Virus record (IMG/VR): IMGVR_UViG_3300017971_000201
Location: 95,665-159,664 of that record
Direction: 5' to 3' (one strand)
DNA from: a virus
DNA: 64,000 bases
Shown here: in pieces, positions 56,197 through 63,494 of the stretch
Position numbering within the stretch: position 1 is the stretch's first letter
Layout of the letters: each line of letters opens with the position of its first letter
Notes under the pieces: generated by a model
The model's database searches: none
The model's input: the letters and a program-made list of their open reading frames with translations, nothing else
Told to the model about the DNA's origin: nothing
Position numbers and translations under genes: made by a program

Positions 56197-56450
56197 GGGC
56201 CGCTCCTCGCGATCTCGGCCAGCGCATCGACCGCCGACACCTCCCGCAGCTCGCTCTCGTAGAACCACTGGGCCTCGCCGCCGGTCAGCCGCCGCACCCA
56301 GGCCCACTTCTCGCCCGTGCCCTTCTCCCAGCCGCGATCCTCGGGCTCGTGGCCGACTCTCTCGATACGGACCAGGTTGCCGACGTAGCCGCGCACGCTC
56401 ATCGCGCTGGCGCGAACGACTCGGTAGACACGGCCCGGCTTGAGCTTCAT
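56193..56450 (-). CDS. SH3-like small protein with C-terminal AVDxLA motif
   Basis: 85 aa, ATGA overlap. PGRVYRVVRASAMSVRGYVG barrel; ends EVSAVDALAEIARSGP. Confidence 0.68.
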   Translation of the reverse strand: MKLKPGRVYRVVRASAMSVRGYVGNLVRIERVGHEPEDRGWEKGTGEKWAWVRRLTGGEAQWFYESELREVSAVDALAEIARSGP

Positions 56451-56659
56451 GGCCACCCCGCGAACACGCGCTTGACGCAGTGGTAGCAGGTCGGCCGGCC
56501 TTCCGCCGTCTCGGTGATGCGCCACACGTGGCTGCACAGGGACAGCCGCCACGTGGGGTCGGCCCGGTCCTCCTCGGTGCCCTCCCGATCGTCGGGCGGC
56601 CGGATGATGTGCCAGACGGTGCTCGTGGGGCCGCGTCCGATCACATGGCCGCCGCTCAC
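56447..56659 (-). CDS. Small protein with Cys/His pairs
   Basis: 70 aa, GTG start in GTGA overlap. LCSHVWRITETAEGRPTCYH then CVKRVF suggests one metal site. No motif. Function unknown. Confidence 0.6.
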   Translation of the reverse strand: MSGGHVIGRGPTSTVWHIIRPPDDREGTEEDRADPTWRLSLCSHVWRITETAEGRPTCYHCVKRVFAGWP

Positions 56660-57021
56660 GACAGCTCTCCCAGGTCGGTCACCACGTCGCGCATGTCGGC
56701 CAGCTCGTCGATGATCCGGCGGGCGTGCTCCTTGGTGATCTCCTCGGCGGTCAGCTCCATGAGGCGCATCTGCGCGAGGGTGTACGCCTCGGGATGACGG
56801 GCCGCGACCCAGCTGAGGATCTCGGCCAGCGAGTCCCGGCCCCGGTTGACCGCGCCGATCGCGATCTTCGTCGCCTCGTCGAGGTCGGCAGGCACGGGCA
56901 CAGGGGGGCGCTTGACCCGCGCGACTAGGACCGCGTCCTCGGCCATGCGCACGACGAATGACAGGTTCACCACCGCATCGGCGAGCCGGTCTCGGTCCTC
57001 CTCGGTCGGCCGGCGGATCAC
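56656..57021 (-). CDS. Helical protein with motif-like C-terminus
   Basis: 121 aa, GTG start overlapping the previous stop. Helical; ends MRDVVTDLGELS, a divergent motif copy. EITKEHARRIIDELADMRD before it. Confidence 0.62.
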   Translation of the reverse strand: MIRRPTEEDRDRLADAVVNLSFVVRMAEDAVLVARVKRPPVPVPADLDEATKIAIGAVNRGRDSLAEILSWVAARHPEAYTLAQMRLMELTAEEITKEHARRIIDELADMRDVVTDLGELS

Positions 57022-57314
57022 GGCGACACCAGCCGGGCGAGCTGGTCCACGGCCGACAGTCCTTGGATCTCCCGCCGCACCACCTTGTAGGTCTCGTCGT
57101 CCCGGCCGTTGCGGGTGACCGACCAGCCGTACTGGTGCCAGTGCTCCCGCACCGCCCAGTGCTCGAGCTGGCAGGCTGGGTTCTGCTTGAGGGCCGCGAC
57201 CCGGGCCTCGACGAGCTTGCGGGCCGCCTCGTGGGCCTGCTCCTGGGTCGCCCAGATCTCCACGGTCTGGAGCACCTGGTTCTGGACGGTCCAGACGACA
57301 TCGGACCGCGTCAT
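57018..57314 (-). CDS. Small protein with C-terminal AVDxLA motif
   Basis: 98 aa, ATGA overlap. Ends QGLSAVDQLARLVSP. Beta-rich middle WHQYGWSVTRNGRDDETYKV. Function unknown. Confidence 0.66.
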   Translation of the reverse strand: MTRSDVVWTVQNQVLQTVEIWATQEQAHEAARKLVEARVAALKQNPACQLEHWAVREHWHQYGWSVTRNGRDDETYKVVRREIQGLSAVDQLARLVSP

Positions 57315-57664
57315 GCGCTCCCCAGCCGCTCGGCCAGGAGGTCGATGGCAGATGGATCCGTCGTCCCGTGCACCAGGAAGTTGTAGACCGGCAGGAACGT
57401 GCTCTCGTCGGAAGACACGGCCAGCTGCAGTTCCTCGGTCTCGAGCGATGGCTGGTCCGGTGAGCTGCGGAGCACAGCCAAGATGCCGTAGTCGCGCGAG
57501 TGCAGTGCGACCGATCGATCGTTCAGGTAGACCCGGGTCACGTTGTTCCTGCCCGCGCGGATCTCTGCTACGCCGGCGCGCGGCGAGGTCGCCAGCAGCG
57601 TCCGCAGGTGGTCCAGCGCCTGTCTGACCCGCCGGTCGCGCGCGGCGAAGCGTAGCTCGATCAT
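57311..57664 (-). CDS. Small protein with C-terminal AVDxLA motif
   Basis: 117 aa, ATGA overlap with the micro-protein upstream. Ends TTDPSAIDLLAERLGSA. Function unknown. Confidence 0.66.
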   Translation of the reverse strand: MIELRFAARDRRVRQALDHLRTLLATSPRAGVAEIRAGRNNVTRVYLNDRSVALHSRDYGILAVLRSSPDQPSLETEELQLAVSSDESTFLPVYNFLVHGTTDPSAIDLLAERLGSA

Positions 57665-57828
57665 CGCTTCATCACCTGCCCGGCCCCGGCCGCACAGTCC
57701 CATTCGCACCCGGGGTCACCGCACACGCACTGGCCCCGCACCAGGTTGACCGTCAGCCAGGTGCCGCTCTCCACGATCTCTTGGAGCGTCAACGCGTCGA
57801 GATGGCCATGGTAGACAGGTCGCTTCAT
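57661..57828 (-). CDS. Cys-containing micro-protein, leaderless
   Basis: 55 aa, ATG 6 nt after GGGTAGAAC. Starts MKRPVYHGHLDALTLQEIVE; CVCGDPGCEWDC holds four Cys. First gene of a coupled run. Confidence 0.6.
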   Translation of the reverse strand: MKRPVYHGHLDALTLQEIVESGTWLTVNLVRGQCVCGDPGCEWDCAAGAGQVMKR

Positions 57829-58043
57829 GTGATCGTTCTACCCCCGTCTTCCTCGACCAGCCGGATCAGTTGGCAGTTGGCCTCGATGTTCTTCGGGTAG
57901 ACGTCGATCCAGAATGGCGCTGGCCAGCCGCTCGGGATCGACCACGTGTAGTTGGGATCGTCGCGCAGGAGGTCCATCAGCTCCCGCATGGCGTCCTTGC
58001 CGTGAAAGCGAATGGCGCCGCAGGCTAGCCGCTCCCATCTCAT
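57825..58043 (-). CDS. Small hypothetical protein
   Basis: 72 aa, ATGA overlap with the previous stop. The end of the gene contains the next GGGTAGAAC promoter. No motif or family recognised. Confidence 0.57.
   Translation of the reverse strand: MRWERLACGAIRFHGKDAMRELMDLLRDDPNYTWSIPSGWPAPFWIDVYPKNIEANCQLIRLVEEDGGRTIT
57835..57843 (-). promoter_or_regulatory. Leaderless promoter GGGTAGAAC
   Basis: Perfect copy 6 nt before the ATG at 57828; within the preceding gene. Confidence 0.65.
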
Positions 58044-58255
58044 AGCCGACGCAGATCCTTCGACACCCGGCGCGGCAGGTAGCAGTTCTCCTCGTGCTTA
58101 TTGCCGTGCTGCTCGCAGAACGGACAGGCCAACATCCGATCCTTGTGGCGCCAATCGTCGAACTTGATGTAGATCTCCGGGCTGCACTGCGTGTCGTAGT
58201 AGAACCGCCGGTACAGGTTCCGAAAGAAGCGGTAGATCCGATACACGATGCTCAT
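58040..58255 (-). CDS. Basic small protein with zinc-finger-like end
   Basis: 71 aa, leaderless ATG. MSIVYRIYRFFRNLYRRFYY is amphipathic and very basic; CPFCEQHGNKHEENC could bind zinc. Confidence 0.62.
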   Translation of the reverse strand: MSIVYRIYRFFRNLYRRFYYDTQCSPEIYIKFDDWRHKDRMLACPFCEQHGNKHEENCYLPRRVSKDLRRL

Positions 58256-58572
58256 ACTGTCGTTCTACCCAGCTCGTCGAGCGCCTCTCTCAGACCGTGT
58301 AGCATGGTCGGCTCCTTCCAGAGCGCGGCCAGCTCATCGACGGCCGAGTCCGGGTGACCAAGCACGCGGCGAAGCGCTAGCTCCTCCTTGTGGTAGGGCC
58401 GTAGGTCCCGCGCCTTGCGGATGATCGTCGTGGCGAGCGCCTCGACCATCTGCGCACGAGTCCGTCGGCTGAACTCTCCTTCCTGGGCAGGCTCGTCGAG
58501 CGGACCGTCCTTGATACCGCGCTCGCGGTCGGCGGTCAGGACGAGTTGTTGCGCTACGGTCAGCCGGGGCAT
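58252..58572 (-). CDS. Small protein with AVDxLA motif
   Basis: 106 aa. PDSAVDELAALWKEP about 25 residues from the end, which is ALDELGRTTV; the LGRT codons are the next GGGTAGAAC promoter. Function unknown. Confidence 0.62.
   Translation of the reverse strand: MPRLTVAQQLVLTADRERGIKDGPLDEPAQEGEFSRRTRAQMVEALATTIIRKARDLRPYHKEELALRRVLGHPDSAVDELAALWKEPTMLHGLREALDELGRTTV
58262..58270 (-). promoter_or_regulatory. Leaderless promoter GGGTAGAAC
   Basis: Perfect copy 6 nt before the ATG at 58255; encoded within the last codons of the upstream gene. Confidence 0.65.
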
Positions 58573-58904
58573 GTATCCGCGACCTCTCCTTCAGAACTTC
58601 CGACGCGGTTAGCTGCGCGAAAGCCCAGCACCTCGCCACAGAGCGAGATCATCACATCACATCCGACGATGGCGCGCGTCTTCGGATCGTCGCCCGCCTC
58701 CCTCATGGCCTCACGCGCCCGAAGCTGGATAGCCTCAACTTCCTCTGTGCTCAAGGTGTCGTACCACTCGTCGTTGAGCGAGATGCGGCGCACAGGGCGA
58801 CCGACATTCTCGTGAAAGCGGCAGCAGGCGCCGCAGTACTTGTTCAGGACATCGTTCGGGTTGTAGCTCGTCATCCCGCAGCGCGGGCAAGTGATCGATT
58901 CCAT
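58560..58904 (-). CDS. Zinc-ribbon hypothetical protein
   Basis: 114 aa. ITCPRCGMTS and YCGACCRFH form a zinc ribbon; helical remainder with VEAIQLRAREAMREAG. No motif. Function unknown. Confidence 0.63.
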   Translation of the reverse strand: MESITCPRCGMTSYNPNDVLNKYCGACCRFHENVGRPVRRISLNDEWYDTLSTEEVEAIQLRAREAMREAGDDPKTRAIVGCDVMISLCGEVLGFRAANRVGSSEGEVADTCPG

Positions 58905-59191
58905 CAGCTACCGGCCCTTCTCGCGGCGCGCGTCCGATGCTGCTTCGGCTGCTCGGTGCCGTCTCCTGTCTTCGGGTCGTAGTAGTGCCACACGTTCCGG
59001 CCGCTTCTCGCGCACCACCTCTTCGTTCGCGCGGCCTGATCCTTCTTGAACAGGTCGCCGAGGATCCGATGCGCCACGCGATCCGAGACCTGGGCGCGTT
59101 GCCGCAGCATCTCCACGGTCACCCCTCCGGTGATCCGCTCTCCCTCCAGCGCGGACAGGGCCAGCTCCCTTGTGTTCTTGCTGCCCGTCAC
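58904..59191 (-). CDS. Winged-helix-like small protein
   Basis: 95 aa; GTG at 59191 in GTGA overlap. VTVEMLRQRAQVSDRVAHRI then LGDLFKKDQA resembles a winged helix; basic C-terminus. Possible DNA-binding regulator. Confidence 0.6.
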   Translation of the reverse strand: MTGSKNTRELALSALEGERITGGVTVEMLRQRAQVSDRVAHRILGDLFKKDQAARTKRWCARSGRNVWHYYDPKTGDGTEQPKQHRTRAARRAGS

Positions 59192-59454
59192 CGGAACCTC
59201 TCTCGCCACAACGCGTACCACTCCGACTGCTGACACGCGATGTCTGTCTGCAAGCGCCGCTCATGGATGCACCCGCAGGCACGGCACCAGACCAAGCCGG
59301 TCACGCGAACCAGGAGCGCCTGCTTCTCGCGCCGCTTCTTCTCGGCCTCTTCCTTCCGCCGCTGCTCCCGGGCGTCGCGCTCCAGCTCTGCTCTCGGGCG
59401 ACTCGGCCAGTTGTCCATCAGGCTGCCGCTCATCCCTCCGTACCTGCCCATCAC
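59188..59454 (-). CDS. Small charged protein with Cys motif
   Basis: 88 aa; GTG at 59454 in GTGA overlap. Highly charged helix REQRRKEEAEKKRREKQ, then CRACGCIHE. Function unknown. Confidence 0.57.
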   Translation of the reverse strand: MMGRYGGMSGSLMDNWPSRPRAELERDAREQRRKEEAEKKRREKQALLVRVTGLVWCRACGCIHERRLQTDIACQQSEWYALWRERFR

Positions 59455-59783
59455 GCACCTCCCCACGGTGGTTCCTCGCGCCACGGGGCCGGATCGTCTG
59501 GCGACCCACCCAGCCGGCGCCACTCCATGTCGAGCACCCGCATCACGAACTCGGAGGCGAGCGCGCCGTGCGCGGCGAAGTCCAGCGCCTTGTGCAGGCC
59601 GCGCCGGACGCGAGCCGTCTCGTCTTCACCGGGCGGCTCGGCCACGTGACCCAGCTGATCCACGGCTGACGGCGGCAGCAACTCGCGGATCATCTCCACG
59701 AGCCGAGCGTCGAGCTGGCGGTCAGACCCTTCGCAGAGCAGGGACAGCACCTCGTAGTTTGGCTGCTGCTCCTCGTCGCTCAC
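59451..59783 (-). CDS. Protein with internal AVDxLA motif
   Basis: 110 aa; GTG at 59783 in GTGA overlap. LPPSAVDQLGHVAEPPGEDE lies centrally, followed by TARVRRGLHKALDFAAHG, close to the long form. Confidence 0.65.
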   Translation of the reverse strand: MSDEEQQPNYEVLSLLCEGSDRQLDARLVEMIRELLPPSAVDQLGHVAEPPGEDETARVRRGLHKALDFAAHGALASEFVMRVLDMEWRRLGGSPDDPAPWREEPPWGGA

Positions 59784-60037
59784 GCCAACCTCCCCAGCTC
59801 CATCACCGCATCGGGGTAGCGGTAGTCGTCTTCGTTGACCCACTGCTGGTGGCCGCCCGCCCACAGCACCTTCATGCGACGACGCGGGCTCTCTGGTCCA
59901 AACCGCATCGGCCGGTAGGGGATGGTGACGTACGCCACGTACGACTCGTCCGCGCGCAGGCACACGATGTCGCCCTCCTTGAACGAGCGCCGAGTCGGCG
60001 GCCGTTGGCGATTGGCGATGTAGAACGCCCGCTTCAA
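59780..60037 (-). CDS. SH3-like small protein with C-terminal AVDxLA-like motif
   Basis: 85 aa; TTG at 60037 in TTGA overlap. FKEGDIVCLRADESYVAYVT barrel; ends exactly YPDAVMELGRLA. Confidence 0.63.
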   Translation of the reverse strand: MKRAFYIANRQRPPTRRSFKEGDIVCLRADESYVAYVTIPYRPMRFGPESPRRRMKVLWAGGHQQWVNEDDYRYPDAVMELGRLA

Positions 60038-60516
60038 CTGGTCTCCTTCAGGGGATCCCACATGCCGCACGCGCGGCACTGCGGCGTGCCGCTCGGGTCG
60101 GCCGGGCACTTCCACCAGCCGGGCACGATGTCGGCCTTCTGCGTCGGCTCGTGCTCCCAGTGCTCGAGCCGGTGTTGGGCGTCGCCGATGATCTTCGCGT
60201 ACAGCTCGCACTTCTCGTCGTGCGCCTTGAAGCGCAGCTTGTTCAGGCGAGCGTCCAGCTCCCGCGCCTGCTCCTTCTTGTGCGTGTCCAGCTGCTCCAG
60301 CAGCCAGACGCACAGGTCGGCGTGGTCCGGCCACGTGTCGGTCGCGCCGGTCGCCTCCTGCCAGCGCTTGATCGCGCGCATGTCCGCGTCCCATCGCAGG
60401 TCAGCGCTGGCCTGGAACTCTGCGATCTCCTGGCGCAACCGCTTGATCTCCGCCGACCGCTCCTCGCACAGCCCGCGAAGAAGGTCGCTCGCGTCGGTTC
60501 GCTCATCACCGATCAT
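60034..60516 (-). CDS. Helical protein with C-terminal Cys pair
   Basis: 160 aa, ATG. MRAIKRWQEATGATDTWPDH and later long charged helices; CPADPSGTPQCRACG at the end may hold zinc. Similar sequences occur in phages as far as I recall; function unknown. Confidence 0.62.
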   Translation of the reverse strand: MIGDERTDASDLLRGLCEERSAEIKRLRQEIAEFQASADLRWDADMRAIKRWQEATGATDTWPDHADLCVWLLEQLDTHKKEQARELDARLNKLRFKAHDEKCELYAKIIGDAQHRLEHWEHEPTQKADIVPGWWKCPADPSGTPQCRACGMWDPLKETS

Positions 60517-60581
60517 GCCGTCTCCTGATTCAGGTAGATCGGCCTCAGCACCTCCTCCCGGACCGATCGCTTACTGCCCAT
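60513..60581 (-). CDS. Micro-protein, 22 aa
   Basis: MGSKRSVREEVLRPIYLNQE then TA and stop in ATGA overlap with the next gene. Overlaps the upstream gene by 11 nt. Accepted because it fills an otherwise odd gap in a coupled series. Confidence 0.42.
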   Translation of the reverse strand: MGSKRSVREEVLRPIYLNQETA

Positions 60582-60930
60582 CACTCGCTCCTCCCCAGTC
60601 GTCGGCCGTAATCTCGGCCGTAGTCGGCGCCGGCACTGGCCTCGGCGCGGCGAGCCACACGTGCTCGTGGTCCGGCACGTAGACCACCGAGCCGATGTCG
60701 CCGCTGACGACGAGCCAGCCGTGCGGCGTGGCGGTACGGCGGACCGGCTTCATCTGCATCGTGTCCACCGGCACAGACTCCCAGAGGGCGTCGATCTTCT
60801 CGGCCGGCGTACCCTTGGCCGGACCGCTCGCCGGAGGACAGCCTTGCAGTGTCCACCCGGCGACGCCACAGAGCACGACGAACGTGATCCAGAAGATGGG
60901 TTCCCGCCGCCGGTCACCGAAGACTCGCAT
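60571..60930 (-). CDS. Probable lipoprotein or membrane-anchored protein
   Basis: 119 aa. RREPIFWITFVVLCGVAGWT then LQGC is a signal/lipobox-like sequence with a candidate Cys at about 31, followed by a Pro-rich, beta-rich domain. Would act at the cell surface, for example in superinfection exclusion or lysis; that is speculation. AGGAGG site behind a GGGTAGAAC promoter. First gene of the minus-strand series. Confidence 0.66.
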   Translation of the reverse strand: MRVFGDRRREPIFWITFVVLCGVAGWTLQGCPPASGPAKGTPAEKIDALWESVPVDTMQMKPVRRTATPHGWLVVSGDIGSVVYVPDHEHVWLAAPRPVPAPTTAEITADDWGGASDGQ

Positions 60931-60947
60931 CGTTTCCTCCTGGTGAA

Positions 60948-60956
60948 GTTCTACCC
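60948..60956 (-). promoter_or_regulatory. Extended -10 promoter GGGTAGAAC
   Basis: Perfect copy, leader starting about AGGAGG, ATG at 60930. Divergent from the copy at 60975. Confidence 0.6.
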
Positions 60957-60974
60957 CGGACCGGAGACGCCGCT

Positions 60975-60983
60975 GGGTAGAAC
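60975..60983 (+). promoter_or_regulatory. Leaderless promoter GGGTAGAAC
   Basis: Perfect copy 6 nt before the ATG at 60990; back to back with the minus-strand copy 18 bp away. Confidence 0.7.
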
Positions 60984-60989
60984 CTGAGC

Positions 60990-61181
60990 ATGACCCCTAC
61001 ACAAGAATGGCGCGTGTTCCAGATGATCGTGCTTGTCGTGCTCGCCGCCTGCCTCACGACAATGGCGCTGGCCGCGCCGACGGACGGGCGCTACGCGAAC
61101 GGTAACGGGCCGATCCACTGGAGGAGCTGGGCCGAGTCCGACATCGCCTACTGGCCGGTTGAGGAAGAGGAGACCAACTGA
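60990..61181 (+). CDS. Small exported or membrane protein
   Basis: 63 aa, leaderless ATG. MIVLVVLAACLTTMALAAPT is a signal peptide with an A-x-A-like cleavage site; the short mature part is polar with Trp. Role unknown; surface or periplasmic. Confidence 0.65.
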   Translation: MTPTQEWRVFQMIVLVVLAACLTTMALAAPTDGRYANGNGPIHWRSWAESDIAYWPVEEEETN

Positions 61182-61333
61182 TGGACAAGCACGGCAACAC
61201 GACCGCCCAGGAGGGATGCGACCGCTGCCTCTGCGGCAGCAAGTACTGGGAGAACGACAAGTGCATCGGCTGCGGAGCGCGCGCCGAGGAGCGGACATCG
61301 TCGCGAGCGACAGCTGGCGAGCGATCCGGCTGA
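61181..61333 (+). CDS. Zinc-ribbon micro-protein
   Basis: 50 aa, ATG sharing one base with the previous TGA. CDRCLCGSKYWENDKCIGCG gives CxxC...CxxC. Function unknown. Confidence 0.58.
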   Translation: MDKHGNTTAQEGCDRCLCGSKYWENDKCIGCGARAEERTSSRATAGERSG

Positions 61334-61446
61334 AGCTGGCCGACATCGAAGACAACCTCTCGGATCTTCCCGAGAACCATGGACTGAGAAAGCGCTACGA
61401 GCGAGCGAGGTCGGCGCTGACCAAGGCGCTGGAGGAGATGAGCTGA
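61261..61446 (+). CDS. Small helical protein, start uncertain
   Basis: Clear coding from about residue 15 (DSWRAIRLKLADIEDNLSDL) to the end, ARSALTKALEEMS. The only common start is GTG 61261, deep in the previous gene, so a non-standard start or a frameshift linking it to that gene is possible. Confidence 0.45.
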   Translation: MHRLRSARRGADIVASDSWRAIRLKLADIEDNLSDLPENHGLRKRYERARSALTKALEEMS

Positions 61447-61922
61447 TGTGCGTCCGTCATGTGAAGATCACCGAGCACTTCTTGCAGTCCGCTCAGCAAC
61501 GGCTGGAGGAGCAGGACATTGCCCGTCTCTGGCGCGTGCTCTCCGACGGACGGCTCTTCAAGCTGGCCGAGAAGCTGCGGCCCGGAGAGAAGGGAGCGGT
61601 TGGTATCGGCTCCGGCTACGTCATCTTCTGCGAGGACAGCGAAGATGCCGGACTCCTTGCACTGCTCACGCTTCTTGGTAGGGGCTCGAGCGACAGCATC
61701 CAACGGCGACGGGACACTCGCTTGATGCGCCTGCCGTCATCGACAACCGACATGCCGAAGAGCAGCGTCGGGCAAATCTCGTCAGATCTGGAGGTCTACG
61801 AGTGGGGCAACGGCGTGGTCATCGAGCCTGCTGGTACCGACTGGCGACTCGAGCTGTCGGTCGAGGAAGCCAGGAAGCTGTCCGAGGATCTGCGAATCAT
61901 GACCGGAGAGGTAGAACCGTAG
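61446..61922 (+). CDS. Hypothetical protein
   Basis: 158 aa, ATG overlapping the previous stop. Begins MCVRHVKITEHFLQSAQQRL; C-terminal strand-rich part VEEARKLSEDLRIM. Function unknown. Confidence 0.6.
   Translation: MCVRHVKITEHFLQSAQQRLEEQDIARLWRVLSDGRLFKLAEKLRPGEKGAVGIGSGYVIFCEDSEDAGLLALLTLLGRGSSDSIQRRRDTRLMRLPSSTTDMPKSSVGQISSDLEVYEWGNGVVIEPAGTDWRLELSVEEARKLSEDLRIMTGEVEP
61908..61917 (+). promoter_or_regulatory. Leaderless promoter GAGGTAGAAC
   Basis: Exactly 6 nt before the ATG at 61924; inside the end of the preceding gene. Confidence 0.62.
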
Positions 61923-61923
61923 T

Positions 61924-62535
61924 ATGAGCGACGAGCGGCTCTACCCCGGCATCGAAGTTCACCAGGCCAACACAGCTGGTCGACGGCCGGACACGTTCCT
62001 GCTGACGCCAGAAGGATGGGTCGTTGAGATCGGCCGGGCCGCGCACACGGTTCTGCTGGAGGTCGTCAACAGCCCGGAATGGGAGATCGGCCAGCGGCAC
62101 ATGCTGAGTCGAGCGTCCGTGAAGGACGATGCGGAAGAGATGCTCTGCATTACCCAGGTGCTCCGACAAACGCCGGCGGGCTACGGAGTGCGCTTCATCA
62201 CCGGCACTGGCGGACTCGTGCTCCTGGCCGGCACCCTCTCGGCCGTCGCCGAGGAGAACGGCGTGGGCAACGACGGGAGTGGGCTGATCGAGTGGTTCGA
62301 GAAGCTGGCCGACGGCAACCGCCTCGCGTTCGGCTCCTGGTCGATGTTCTGGAACCGGGTCACGATGACCGCGCACGCCGCAACGGAGGGCAGCGTGTCT
62401 CACGACCACTATTCGAAGGTCGTGCGATCGGCATCGACCTACCGCAAGCCGGGGCAGAAGATCAAGCGCAACAGCCGGTGTCCGTGCGGCAGCCGGAGGA
62501 AGTGGAAGAAGTGCTGCGGCCGGAGAGCACCATGA
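61924..62535 (+). CDS. Protein with C-terminal SEC-C zinc motif
   Basis: 203 aa, leaderless ATG. The C-terminus RNSRCPCGSRRKWKKCCG is a SEC-C motif, the metal-binding tail of SecA that contacts SecB and ribosomes and is reused in many proteins. The rest is unknown. Confidence 0.75.
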   Translation: MSDERLYPGIEVHQANTAGRRPDTFLLTPEGWVVEIGRAAHTVLLEVVNSPEWEIGQRHMLSRASVKDDAEEMLCITQVLRQTPAGYGVRFITGTGGLVLLAGTLSAVAEENGVGNDGSGLIEWFEKLADGNRLAFGSWSMFWNRVTMTAHAATEGSVSHDHYSKVVRSASTYRKPGQKIKRNSRCPCGSRRKWKKCCGRRAP

Positions 62536-62864
62536 CTCCCGAGGAGAGACAGCTCTACGAGGCGATGAGTCTCGAGCTGGAAGAGCTGAAGGCCGAGAGC
62601 GATCGACTCGCCAACGGCTCCTGGTGGTACCGGCTGGTGCACAGCTGGGGGTACTGGCGGCGTGAGGCCGACTTCGATCGCCGTCTCGACGCTATGTGGA
62701 ACGACACCGTCGAGGGGCTCGAGAAGACGGTGGCTGATCGGGGGGCCGAACCGGACACCAGGAACCAGGCGATCACGTTCCTCGCCCAGGCCGACCAACT
62801 CAACGCTCGGAAGAAGGCGTTGAAGGAAGTGCGCGAGGGCCGGCGGAGGATCGAGGATCTATGA
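62532..62864 (+). CDS. Helical hypothetical protein
   Basis: 110 aa, ATGA overlap. Coiled-coil-like ELEELKAESDRLANGSWWYR, Trp-rich segment, and KKALKEVREGRRRIEDL end. Function unknown. Confidence 0.6.
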   Translation: MTPEERQLYEAMSLELEELKAESDRLANGSWWYRLVHSWGYWRREADFDRRLDAMWNDTVEGLEKTVADRGAEPDTRNQAITFLAQADQLNARKKALKEVREGRRRIEDL

Positions 62865-62887
62865 GCGACCAGACGATGCACCCGTGA
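62861..62887 (+). CDS. Eight-codon coupling ORF MSDQTMHP
   Basis: ATG in ATGA overlap with the previous stop, TGA in GTGA overlap with the next start. Probably bridges ribosomes between the two genes rather than making a functional peptide. Confidence 0.4.
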   Translation: MSDQTMHP

Positions 62888-63261
62888 AGCGCTACTTCCT
62901 GACGGCTCGGATGATCGAGATGAAGGTCGAGCCGCTCGACCTGGAGCCGAAGCCGCGCTTCCGTGACGGCGAGGTCGCGTGGCAGATAGGGCCTGGAGAG
63001 TTCGCCCATCGCCGGCAGCTCGTGCGAGTGCTGGAGACGAAGGTCTATCCCCGCAAGACGGAGGTCCGGCCGCACACCATCTTCGGCGAGGAGGGGCGGA
63101 TCGATTACCGCGTGGAAGCGGCCGAGCGGTGGCGGGACGCACTGGGCAACCTCCAACCAGACGGCTGGTGGTGGTTGCGAGAGGCATGGCTCGAACCGTC
63201 GTCGGCCGTCGACCGCCTCGGGTCTCTGGTCAGCGCTGACGAGGAGGAACCGTGCCGCTGA
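62884..63261 (+). CDS. SH3-like protein with C-terminal AVDxLA motif
   Basis: 125 aa, GTG start. Barrel-like FRDGEVAWQIGPGEFAHRRQ; ends EPSSAVDRLGSLVSADEEEP plus CR. The VSAD codons are the palindrome GGTCAGCGCTGACG. Confidence 0.67.
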   Translation: MKRYFLTARMIEMKVEPLDLEPKPRFRDGEVAWQIGPGEFAHRRQLVRVLETKVYPRKTEVRPHTIFGEEGRIDYRVEAAERWRDALGNLQPDGWWWLREAWLEPSSAVDRLGSLVSADEEEPCR

Positions 63262-63494
63262 CGTACCTCATCGGCGAGCAGGTCTGGGTCGCGGTCGCCA
63301 CGCAGACGGCGCCGGGAAACGTCGCGTGGTGTCGGGGCGAGGTCGTCGAGAACCGGGTGTGGCGCTTTCCTCACCGCGTGTCGGTCGTGTTCCGCTCCTA
63401 CACCGGCGAGAAGGTCCGCGCATCGTTCGGTCACGACGAGATCCGGCCGGTCTCCGCCATCGAACGGCTTGGCGAGGTCGTCCGTGAGACCTAA
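63252..63494 (+). CDS. SH3-like protein with C-terminal AVDxLA motif
   Basis: 80 aa, GTG start overlapping the previous stop. IGEQVWVAVATQTAPGNVAW barrel; ends RPVSAIERLGEVVRET. Confidence 0.68.
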   Translation: MPLTYLIGEQVWVAVATQTAPGNVAWCRGEVVENRVWRFPHRVSVVFRSYTGEKVRASFGHDEIRPVSAIERLGEVVRET

